Source: an uncultured Traorella sp.
GTDB lineage: Bacteria; Bacillota_I; Bacilli_A; Erysipelotrichales; Erysipelotrichaceae
Assembly: GCA_945938205.1 (NCBI GenBank)
Contig: CAMEUL010000008.1
Coordinates: forward strand, 1 to 14,427
Length of the DNA stretch: 14,427 nucleotides
Direction of reading: 5' to 3'
Part shown: positions 1-5,665 of the stretch, one piece after another
Layout: every line of letters starts with the position of its first letter
How positions within the stretch are numbered: position 1 is the first letter of the stretch
Notes under the pieces: generated by a model
Told to the model about the DNA's origin: nothing
The model's database searches: none
Seen by the model: only the letters and a program-made list of their open reading frames with translations
Program-made: the position numbers and the translations under genes

Positions 1-90
1 AAAAGTGAGATGAAACAGCATGCACTGGAAAATGGTTTTCCAAATGCCAGTGAAGACATGCTGAAGTGGATCGACGAATTGGTTGGGTGA
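1..90 (+). CDS. murG: C-terminal end of probable MurG (partial)
   Basis: Frame 1 is open from the window edge to a TGA at 88-90 and encodes 29 residues ending in WIDELVG. The end pattern, with a GFPNASEDM segment followed by a short amphipathic helix, resembles the C-terminus of MurG, the membrane-associated GlcNAc transferase that converts lipid I to lipid II. The identification rests mainly on position: murG directly precedes murB and divIB in Bacillus-type division clusters. Only the last helix is visible, so no catalytic residue can be checked. Another Mur-cluster gene remains possible. Confidence 0.55.
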   Translation, partial: KSEMKQHALENGFPNASEDMLKWIDELVG

Positions 91-94
91 AAAT

Positions 95-1000
95 ATGGAC
101 GATTTCATGAAAAATCTTGAGGATTGCGAAATCCTTGAAAATGAACCAATGTCAAAGCATACAACTTACAAGGTTGGCGGGAAAGCACGTTATTACATCT
201 ATCCCAAAAATGAGATGGCATTGATCAAAGTATTAAAGAAATGCAAAGAGAATGGTATTGAAACCAAAATCATTGGAAAAGGGAGCAACCTTTTGATCAG
301 TGATGATGATTTTGATGGAGCTTTTATTGCGCTTGATCGTTATTTCAGCGAAATTTCTTTTGATGGGAATCAGGTAAGTGCCTATGCAGGTGCCAGCATT
401 ATTTTCCTGTCACACGAGGCGATGAAAAGAGGATTGAGCGGATTGGAATTTGCCAGTGGAATTCCCGGAACAGTAGGTGGTGCCTGCTTTATGAATGCCG
501 GTGCTTACAAGAAAGAATTAAAAGACATCGTGGATGCCGTATGGGTTCTGAAAGAGGAAGACTGTATTTGGATGAAACCTGAAGAATGTGAATTTGGTTA
601 TCGCTCTTCTATTTTTAAGAAACATCCGGATTGGGTTATTCTGGCAGTCCGATTTAATCTTGAACCTGCGGATGCAAGTGAAATCAAAGACCTGATGGAC
701 TCAAGAAGAGAACGCAGAATGGCATCACAGCCATTGGATAAGCCATCTGCCGGAAGTGTATTTAAGAACCCGGAAGAAAAACCTGCATGGCAATATATCG
801 AAGAAGCCGGTCTTCGTGGGAAAAGAATTCATGGTGCCATGGTTTCTGAAAAGCACGCCAATTTCATTGTCAATGAAGATCAAGCGAGTGCACAGGATAT
901 TCTGGATCTGATTGAACTGATTCAGAATCAAGTAAAGAAAGAGTTTGGTGTAAGCCTGAAAACTGAAGTGGAGTGTTTTAATTGGAAGAAAAGAATCTGA
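95..1000 (+). CDS. murB: UDP-N-acetylenolpyruvoylglucosamine reductase MurB
   Basis: MurB is the cytoplasmic FAD/NADPH enzyme that reduces UDP-GlcNAc-enolpyruvate to UDP-MurNAc. Read from ATG 95 it has 301 residues, normal for the short (type II) form of Gram-positives. FAD-domain motifs are visible: YKVGG near residue 25, IIGKGSNLLISD near 59-70, and SGIPGTVGGACFMNAGAY near 121-138. The substrate domain carries FGYRSS (Y169), PSAGSVFKNP with the proton-donor serine at S221, VSEKHANFIVN near 250-260, and the C-terminal catalytic glutamate E291. The frame extends to a TTG at 83, but ATG 95 is preferred because GGTGA sits 4 bases upstream at 86-90. The start lies 4 bases after the probable murG stop, so the two are likely translationally coupled. 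Confidence 0.95.
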   Translation: MDDFMKNLEDCEILENEPMSKHTTYKVGGKARYYIYPKNEMALIKVLKKCKENGIETKIIGKGSNLLISDDDFDGAFIALDRYFSEISFDGNQVSAYAGASIIFLSHEAMKRGLSGLEFASGIPGTVGGACFMNAGAYKKELKDIVDAVWVLKEEDCIWMKPEECEFGYRSSIFKKHPDWVILAVRFNLEPADASEIKDLMDSRRERRMASQPLDKPSAGSVFKNPEEKPAWQYIEEAGLRGKRIHGAMVSEKHANFIVNEDQASAQDILDLIELIQNQVKKEFGVSLKTEVECFNWKKRI

Positions 1001-1725
1001 CGATTGAAGAAAGAATGCTGGAGAAAGTCAAAAGAAACAAGAAAAGAAAAAGAAACCGGAAAATAGTGAAAGGAGTTCTTCTTTTAAGTATACTTTCTCT
1101 TTTTGCCTTTTATCTGATCAGTGATATGTCTAAGGTCAGATACCTGAAAGTGATGAATAACACCCTATATACAGATACAGAAATACTTGAGAAAGCCGGG
1201 TTGAATTATCAGTCAAATTATGTGCTCACTATTCGTTTCTGGGTCAATCATCTTCTTAAAAAAGATCCGTTGATCAAAAATGCGAAAATGGATAAAGATT
1301 TTGAGGGAGGATTTACCATTTACATTGACGAAGAAAAAGTGATCGGTTATCTTGCGGATGCGGAAGATATTCTGCTTGTGCAGGGAAAAGGAAGTCTGAC
1401 AGTTCTAAATGTTGACCGTGAAAAACTGCCTCGCCTGGTAGATTTCAATGATGAACAGTTAAAACTTCTGGATGCCGCTTTTCAGGATGTGAATCCGGAG
1501 ATCTTTACGATGATCAGTGAAATGATGCCTCATGAGGAAACTTACAATCCAAATATGGTAAAGATGATCATGAATGACGGTAATCGCATAACAACAAGTT
1601 ATGAAGGTGTTTATTTGATCAATCAATACAAGAAGATTTTACCTCAGTTGGAAGGAACTCATGTCTGTTTATATATGGATGCATATTCGAAAAACATCAT
1701 CAAACAGGCGGGGGAATGTAAATAG
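982..1725 (+). CDS. divIB: Cell-division protein DivIB/FtsQ
   Basis: This is a 247-residue bitopic division protein that would act at the septum with the FtsL/DivIC partners. A lysine/arginine-rich cytoplasmic tail (about residues 14-27) is followed by one membrane helix at about 28-46, then a POTRA domain beginning VRYLKVMNNTLYTDTEIL (about 52-69). The rest is an extracellular beta domain. The start is a TTG that overlaps the last 19 bases of murB; GGAG at 970-973 lies 8 bases upstream. The first ATG in frame is codon 12 (1015) and has a poorer ribosome site. The murB-divIB order is typical of Bacillota. No ftsA or ftsZ follows; a new promoter and asp23 come next. Confidence 0.9.
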   Translation: MEEKNLTIEERMLEKVKRNKKRKRNRKIVKGVLLLSILSLFAFYLISDMSKVRYLKVMNNTLYTDTEILEKAGLNYQSNYVLTIRFWVNHLLKKDPLIKNAKMDKDFEGGFTIYIDEEKVIGYLADAEDILLVQGKGSLTVLNVDREKLPRLVDFNDEQLKLLDAAFQDVNPEIFTMISEMMPHEETYNPNMVKMIMNDGNRITTSYEGVYLINQYKKILPQLEGTHVCLYMDAYSKNIIKQAGECK

Positions 1726-1728
1726 TTT

Positions 1729-1775
1729 TTGCCTTTGTAAGATAAATAGTTTATAATGAATGCGTAAATGGAGGA
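1729..1775 (+). promoter_or_regulatory. Sigma-A-type promoter and RBS for asp23-fakA
   Basis: A -35 box TTGCCT (1729-1734, 4 of 6 consensus) and a perfect TATAAT (1752-1757) are separated by exactly 17 bases in the gap after divIB. A GGAGG ribosome site (1770-1774) follows, 7 bases before ATG 1782. This gives asp23 and fakA a promoter independent of the division operon upstream. I see no operator-like repeat here. Confidence 0.8.
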
Positions 1776-1781
1776 TTCTTT

Positions 1782-2141
1782 ATGTCTGTTTCAAAAAGTA
1801 CTCAATATGGAAATATCAATATTTCAATGGAAGCCATTGCCATGCTGGCAGGCGGTGTAGTAACTGAATGTTATGGCGTTGTCGGAATGGCAAGTCAGAA
1901 GGTTTTCCAGGATGGAATTGCTGAAATCCTGAAAAAAGAAAACTTTTCAAAGGGTGTCATTGTTACTGAAAAAGAAGGAAAACTTGATTTAGATCTTTAC
2001 ATTATCGTGAGCCATGGAATCAAAATCAGTGAAGTGGTTCATGAGGTGCAGAAGAAAGTAAAATATGTATTAGAAAAGTCTCTTGAACTTGAATTTGATA
2101 ATATCAATATTTTTGTTCAGGGTGTCAAGATGATGAAATAG
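1782..2141 (+). CDS. Asp23/Gls24-family protein (YloU-like)
   Basis: This is a small 119-residue protein of the Asp23/Gls24 (DUF322) family. The sequence shows the family pattern: an N-terminal strand with GNINIS, a helix ISMEAIAMLAGGVVTECYGVVGMAS, a central VIVTEKEGKLDLDLYIIVSHG beta segment, a helix with VVHEVQKKVKYVLE, and a final strand ending NIFVQGVKM. There is no signal peptide or membrane helix, so it is cytoplasmic. In Bacillus the homologue yloU sits directly upstream of the fatty-acid kinase gene yloV/fakA, the same arrangement as here. Asp23 of Staphylococcus is membrane-associated through a partner and linked to envelope stress; the role of the YloU branch is not established. It is separated from fakA by only 7 bases, so the two are probably co-translated. 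Confidence 0.92.
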   Translation: MSVSKSTQYGNINISMEAIAMLAGGVVTECYGVVGMASQKVFQDGIAEILKKENFSKGVIVTEKEGKLDLDLYIIVSHGIKISEVVHEVQKKVKYVLEKSLELEFDNINIFVQGVKMMK

Positions 2142-2148
2142 GTGATGT

Positions 2149-3777
2149 ATGGAAAAGATTGATGCACGGTTATTTAAAACAATGATTGAAAATGGAGCCA
2201 TCCATTTAAGCAATCACTATACAGATATTGATGCGCTCAATGTCTTCCCGGTTCCAGATGGTGATACCGGTACGAATATGTCCATGACGTTTAATGCTGG
2301 GGTGGCTGATGCTTTGGCATGTAATTCAGAACGTGTGGATGAAATTGCCAAGAAACTGTCCAAAGGATTGCTGATGGGAGCACGAGGAAACTCAGGTGTT
2401 ATCTTGTCACAGATTTTCAGAGGCCTTTATCAGAGTTTGGATGGAAAAGCGGATGTGAATGGTGTGGAACTTGCCACAGCCTTTGTCAATGGTTCAAGAG
2501 TGGCTTATAAAGCAGTTATGCGTCCAGTAGAAGGAACCATCCTGACCGTTATTCGTGAATCTGCGGATTATACAATGGCTTTCGCAAATGGAAAAGAGAA
2601 TGTTACTCCACTTGAAGTCATTGAATATCTGGTAAAGGAAGCCGAGGAATCTTTAAATCGTACACCAGAACTGTTGCCGGTTTTAAAGGAAGTCGGAGTT
2701 GTTGACAGTGGTGGTGCAGGACTTTTAATGGTGTTGAAAGGATTTGAGATGGCACTGAAAGGAGAGATCCTGGAACGCCAGGAAGCTCAGCAGGTCAGTG
2801 GTGCTCAAGCCGAAGTAGAAAGTGAAGAATTCGGATATTGTACGGAATTCATCATTCAGCTAAGTGAAAAAGGAATGAAAACCTTCAAGGAAGATTCTTT
2901 GAAAGAATCTTTGTCAAGAATCGGAAATTCATTAGTAGTTGTACAGGATGAAGATATCGTAAAAGTACATGTTCATACCTTGACTCCGGGAGATGCGTTG
3001 AATCTTGGTCAGCGTTATGGTGAATTCGTTAAATTAAAAATTGAAAACATGTCGTTGCAGCATGAAAACATTATGGTAAATTCTAAAGAAGAGTTTAAAA
3101 ATGAACCTGAAAAGGAATATGCTGTGATTGCCGTAGCTGCAGGAGATGGTCTGAGTGAAACCTTCAAGGAACTCAGAGCAGATATTGTGATCAGTGGTGG
3201 TCAGACCATGAATCCTTCTACGGAAGATTTTGTGGAAGCTATCAATAAGTGCAATGCACGTCATATCTTTGTATTGCCAAACAATTCCAACATTATTCTG
3301 GCTGCACAGCAGGCAGAAAGTATCTGTGATGCCGAACAGGTAGAAGTCATCGTTCTTCCAACCAAGTCCATTCCACAGGGATATGCTGCTCTGATCAACT
3401 TCAATCCTGAAGTGGATGTACAGACCAATAAGGACAACATGAGCGAAGCGATTGGAAATGTTCAAACAGGACAGGTAACCTTTGCCATCAAGGATACTAC
3501 ATTTGAAGGCCTTGAGATCAAAGCCAATGAATTCATGGGAATCCGTGAAAAAGACATTCTGGTATCTCTTCCAGACAAACTGGAAACAACCAAACGTCTG
3601 TTAGATGAAATGGTCAATGAAGACTGTGAACTGGTAACTCTGTTTACTGGAGAAGATGTCAGTGAAGAAGAAAGCAGTGAAATTGAAGCCTATCTTGAAG
3701 AAAACTATTCCAATGTGGAAGTTGAGATGATTGAAGGTGGACAACCTGTTTACTCTTTCATCATCAGTGTTGAATAA
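2149..3777 (+). CDS. fakA: Fatty acid kinase catalytic subunit FakA (YloV/DAK2 family)
   Basis: The 542-residue protein matches the full-length FakA/YloV architecture. FakA phosphorylates exogenous fatty acids bound to FakB carrier proteins, feeding acyl-phosphates into phospholipid synthesis. The N-terminal DhaL-type kinase domain (about 1-205) carries NVFPVPDGDTGTNMSM at 31-46, with the Mg-ATP aspartates D37 and D39, and GARGNSGVILSQIFRG at 77-92. A middle domain begins near FGYCTEF (C231) and includes VKVHVHT (H274, H276); these are likely metal ligands by analogy with the staphylococcal enzyme. The C-terminal third (about 322-542) is the DegV-like FakB-binding region. AGGTGA at 2140-2145, overlapping the asp23 stop, serves ATG 2149. 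No fakB is in the window. Confidence 0.93.
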   Translation: MEKIDARLFKTMIENGAIHLSNHYTDIDALNVFPVPDGDTGTNMSMTFNAGVADALACNSERVDEIAKKLSKGLLMGARGNSGVILSQIFRGLYQSLDGKADVNGVELATAFVNGSRVAYKAVMRPVEGTILTVIRESADYTMAFANGKENVTPLEVIEYLVKEAEESLNRTPELLPVLKEVGVVDSGGAGLLMVLKGFEMALKGEILERQEAQQVSGAQAEVESEEFGYCTEFIIQLSEKGMKTFKEDSLKESLSRIGNSLVVVQDEDIVKVHVHTLTPGDALNLGQRYGEFVKLKIENMSLQHENIMVNSKEEFKNEPEKEYAVIAVAAGDGLSETFKELRADIVISGGQTMNPSTEDFVEAINKCNARHIFVLPNNSNIILAAQQAESICDAEQVEVIVLPTKSIPQGYAALINFNPEVDVQTNKDNMSEAIGNVQTGQVTFAIKDTTFEGLEIKANEFMGIREKDILVSLPDKLETTKRLLDEMVNEDCELVTLFTGEDVSEEESSEIEAYLEENYSNVEVEMIEGGQPVYSFIISVE

Positions 3778-3783
3778 GTTATG

Positions 3784-3810
3784 AAAATCGGAAGGAATTC
3801 CGGTTTTTTT
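3784..3810 (+). terminator. Rho-independent terminator after fakA
   Basis: A 10-bp stem (AAAATCGGAA at 3784-3793 with TTCCGGTTTT at 3798-3807, one G-U pair) has a GGAA loop and runs into seven T residues (3804-3810). It begins 6 bases past the fakA stop codon and should end the asp23-fakA transcript. Confidence 0.85.
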
Positions 3811-3857
3811 ATCATCAAAATATAGGAGGAAAGCAATTTTTGATTCATTGATACCAG

Positions 3858-3885
3858 AAAAAAGCAGGATTATTCCTGCATTTTT
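3858..3885 (-). terminator. Terminator of the cca pseudogene, probably bidirectional
   Basis: The inverted repeat GCAGGA (3864-3869) and TCCTGC (3874-3879) has a 4-base loop. Read on minus it is followed by six T residues (complement of 3858-3863); on + it is followed by ATTTTT. The TAA stop of the cca frame (complement of 3870-3872) lies in the loop, so the hairpin is part of the end of the coding sequence. Confidence 0.75.
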
Positions 3886-5011
3886 AGATAATCTATGAGC
3901 TGATTTAAATCATTTTTTTCCGGATGTTTAAGGCAATATTCCAAACAGGCAGCCAGTTTTTCTTTGATCTGTTTTTTCTCATAACCGAGATTTAATAAAT
4001 CTTTTCCATCGATATTGAGTTTTTCAAATACTTGGATCTGATCAAATATGTCAGGATAATGGGCATAGAGAAGGATCTTGTTCAAGAGTGCTTTATCTTG
4101 ATGATAGAGATAATAGATACGTCTGAGTTCATAATCTATGCTATAGCGTGGCCGATTCCTTTCTTGAATAAGGATCGTGACATGCTGAATTGTTTTCTTT
4201 GAACATTTCCACAATTTCAAAATCTTTTTCGCATATTTTTCGTGATAGAAAAGACTTGCCAATCTGCATTCCAGATCTAAGGGGCTTTTATTCAATTGCT
4301 GATGAATACGATCGCTGTATTGAAGATGAAATACTTCAAGAAGTCCATATTCATTCAGTAAGGAATATAGATCCGGATGAGGATCCATCAGCATTCCAAA
4401 CAATTCTTTTGTTTTTCTTTCTACAGAAATACAAGATAAGAGATCTTTTTTTCAAAGATAGCCTGTTGAGTCTTTGGTTCAATATCAAATTTCAAAGCAT
4501 GAGCAAAACGTATGGCTCGAAGAATGCGAATTGCATCTTCTTAAAAGCGTATACTGGCTTCTCCTACACAGCGTATCAGATGTTGATTGAGATCTGAAAG
4601 TCCTTGATGATCATCAATCAGATTTCCATCAATGTCACAGGCAAGTGCATTGATGGTGAAATCACGTCGCTTGAGATCTTCGTGAATGTCATTAGAAAAG
4701 GCAATCTGAGGTGTACGATGATTCTCATATTTAAGGTCTGTACGATATGTCGTGATTTCAATCGAATTTGATTGATTTATGATGGTTAGCGTTCCATGCT
4801 TGATGCCAGTCTCAATCACTTTATATGAAGAAAGAATCTGTTTCATTTCATCCGGTGTGGCATTGGTGGTTGCATCAAAATCATGGATTTCTTTGTGAAG
4901 CAGAGTATCACGAACACAGCCTCCCACGTAATAAACTTCATATTGTTCGTGAAGTTTCTCTACGATTTCTTGAATAGATTTTGGGAAGTTCAGTTGCAAA
5001 GTTATTTTCAT
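3870..5011 (-). pseudogene. cca: CCA-adding tRNA nucleotidyltransferase, disrupted by a stop and a frameshift
   Basis: Read on minus from ATG 5011, this is a class II CCA-adding enzyme, which would add the 3' CCA to tRNAs. The N-terminal 156 residues show YYVGGCVRD, the DFDAT metal pair and RRDFTINALA. The frame then meets TAA at 4543-4541, after GEASIRF. Past that stop the same frame continues with EDAIRILRAIRFA, the family's EDxxR motif. A second lesion follows in GAAAAAAAG (4453-4445): one more A would restore EKKDLLSCISVERKTKELFGM, and only the -1 frame continues through the tRNA-binding helical C-terminus to the stop at 3872-3870. With both lesions repaired the product is about 380 residues, normal for the family. 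The truncated 156-residue product would lack EDxxR and the tRNA body. A TTG at 4403 could start the C-terminal piece, but it lacks the catalytic domain. Sequencing error could explain the A-run change but less readily the stop. Confidence 0.88.
4445..4451 (-). other. A AAA AAG slippery heptamer at the cca frame change
   Basis: On minus, in the frame of the N-terminal half, the codons read GAA AAA AAG ATC, so A_AAA_AAG is in the exact register of the dnaX-type -1 frameshift heptamer. A -1 slip here gives GAT CTC TTA and enters the conserved C-terminal frame without losing a residue. Without slippage the frame stops at TAG 4423-4421. I saw no strong stimulatory hairpin just downstream. Confidence 0.5.
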
Positions 5012-5017
5012 GGTTTT

Positions 5018-5046
5018 ATTATAAATGTGAAAAGTCGAGGGAACAA
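5018..5046 (-). promoter_or_regulatory. Possible leaderless promoter of cca
   Basis: On minus, TTGTTC (5046-5041) and a perfect TATAAT (5023-5018) are 17 bases apart. The predicted transcription start would fall at or within a base or two of ATG 5011. No Shine-Dalgarno sequence precedes this ATG, which fits a leaderless message. The -35 match is weak (3 of 6). The same TA-rich core also offers TATAAA (5020-5025) toward mnmM on +, with no convincing -35 box. Confidence 0.4.
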
Positions 5047-5050
5047 GAAA

Positions 5051-5584
5051 ATGTTGAAAAAAGTAGTTGAAATAGCACATGATATATTGAAATCTCATTT
5101 AAATGAAAATAGTGTTGCAGTTGATTTTACATGCGGTGGAGGAAATGATACGCTGTTTTTAAGTGAACTTGTTAAAGAAGTATATAGTTATGATATTCAA
5201 TTTGAAGCCCTTGAGGAAGCAAAAAAACGATGTGAAGGTCGATCTAATGTTTTCTTTTTTCATAAAAGCCATGCTTTCTTTGAAGAAGATGTCACTAGTT
5301 TTGATGCGGGTATCTTTAATTTAGGTTATTATCCAAAAGGAAATCATGAGATTACCACGGATAAGGATACGGTTGTTGAAACAATCAGCAAAGCTTTGCT
5401 TAGGTTGAATGAAAAAGGGATCCTTGTGATCGTATGTTATCCGGGTTTCGAAAAAGGAAAGGAAGAAGCAGAAGCAATTATGGAGTATTGCGAAAACTTG
5501 GTTTCTCAAAAATGGGATGTATTTCTTTTTAAACTAGTCAATAGAAACCAAGCACCTTTTATAATAGGAATTGAAAAACATTAG
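5051..5584 (+). CDS. mnmM: MnmM/YtqB-like tRNA wobble-uridine methyltransferase
   Basis: This 177-residue class I SAM-dependent methyltransferase matches the YtqB (rRNA-methylase PF06962) family. The Bacillus and Staphylococcus members, named MnmM, methylate the aminomethyl group of nm5s2U34 in tRNA. Motif I is VDFTCGGGNDTLFLS (24-38), the ribose-binding acidic residue is in YSYDIQ (D48), the family signature FNLGYYPKG is at 89-97, and strand motif GILVIVCYPG is at 123-132. The frame is open far upstream, but ATG 5051 is chosen because the family begins there and CGAGGG (5036-5041) lies 9 bases upstream. It is divergent from cca, another tRNA-maturation gene. Its TAG stop lies in the first CIRCE arm before clpB, so its transcript end is entangled with that promoter. 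Confidence 0.85.
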   Translation: MLKKVVEIAHDILKSHLNENSVAVDFTCGGGNDTLFLSELVKEVYSYDIQFEALEEAKKRCEGRSNVFFFHKSHAFFEEDVTSFDAGIFNLGYYPKGNHEITTDKDTVVETISKALLRLNEKGILVIVCYPGFEKGKEEAEAIMEYCENLVSQKWDVFLFKLVNRNQAPFIIGIEKH

Positions 5585-5607
5585 CACTTAACTATTGACG
5601 GTGCTAA
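5581..5607 (+). promoter_or_regulatory. CIRCE operator 1 (HrcA site)
   Basis: TTAGCACTT, a 9-base spacer and CGGTGCTAA form the 27-base CIRCE layout, with 3 deviations from TTAGCACTC-N9-GAGTGCTAA. The spacer and right arm contain the clpB -35 box, so bound HrcA would block polymerase. The mnmM stop codon (5582-5584) is part of the left arm. Confidence 0.85.
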
Positions 5608-5622
5608 AACTTGTGGTATAAT
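5595..5622 (+). promoter_or_regulatory. Sigma-A promoter of clpB
   Basis: TTGACG (5595-5600, 5 of 6) and TATAAT (5617-5622, perfect) are separated by 16 bases. The -35 box lies in CIRCE 1, and the expected start site falls at about the beginning of CIRCE 2. AAAGGAGGG (5652-5660), at the end of CIRCE 2, is the ribosome site for ATG 5666. No CtsR-type heptad repeat is visible, so HrcA alone is the inferred repressor. Confidence 0.88.
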
Positions 5623-5626
5623 ACCA

Positions 5627-5653
5627 TTAGCACAAAAGATATGAGAGTGCTAA
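5627..5653 (+). promoter_or_regulatory. CIRCE operator 2 (HrcA site)
   Basis: TTAGCACAA, a 9-base spacer and a perfect right arm GAGTGCTAA match CIRCE with 2 deviations, both in the left arm. It begins 4 bases past the -10 box, so it lies at the transcript start and could also fold in the mRNA leader next to the ribosome site. Confidence 0.9.
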
Positions 5654-5665
5654 AGGAGGGGTTTC

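Noticed and set aside
83..94. TTG at 83 as the start of murB
   Set aside because: It has no ribosome site and would overlap the murG stop; ATG 95 has GGTGA just upstream.
3824..3850. AGGAGG (3824-3829) downstream of the fakA terminator, like an orphan ribosome site
   Set aside because: The only nearby start is a TTG far from optimal spacing, giving a 17-codon frame that runs into the antisense cca end; no support for a gene.
4190..4597. 135-codon open frame on + opposite cca
   Set aside because: No ribosome site, no recognisable protein; it is the antisense shadow of the cca pseudogene.
4883..5050. N-terminal extension of mnmM to an upstream ATG at 4883
   Set aside because: The extension is antisense to conserved cca sequence and does not resemble the family; ATG 5051 with its ribosome site fits the family start.
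5012..5098. Extension of the cca frame to an ATG at 5098
   Set aside because: It would overlap the mnmM start and adds a hydrophobic stretch not found in CCA enzymes; the homology begins just after ATG 5011.
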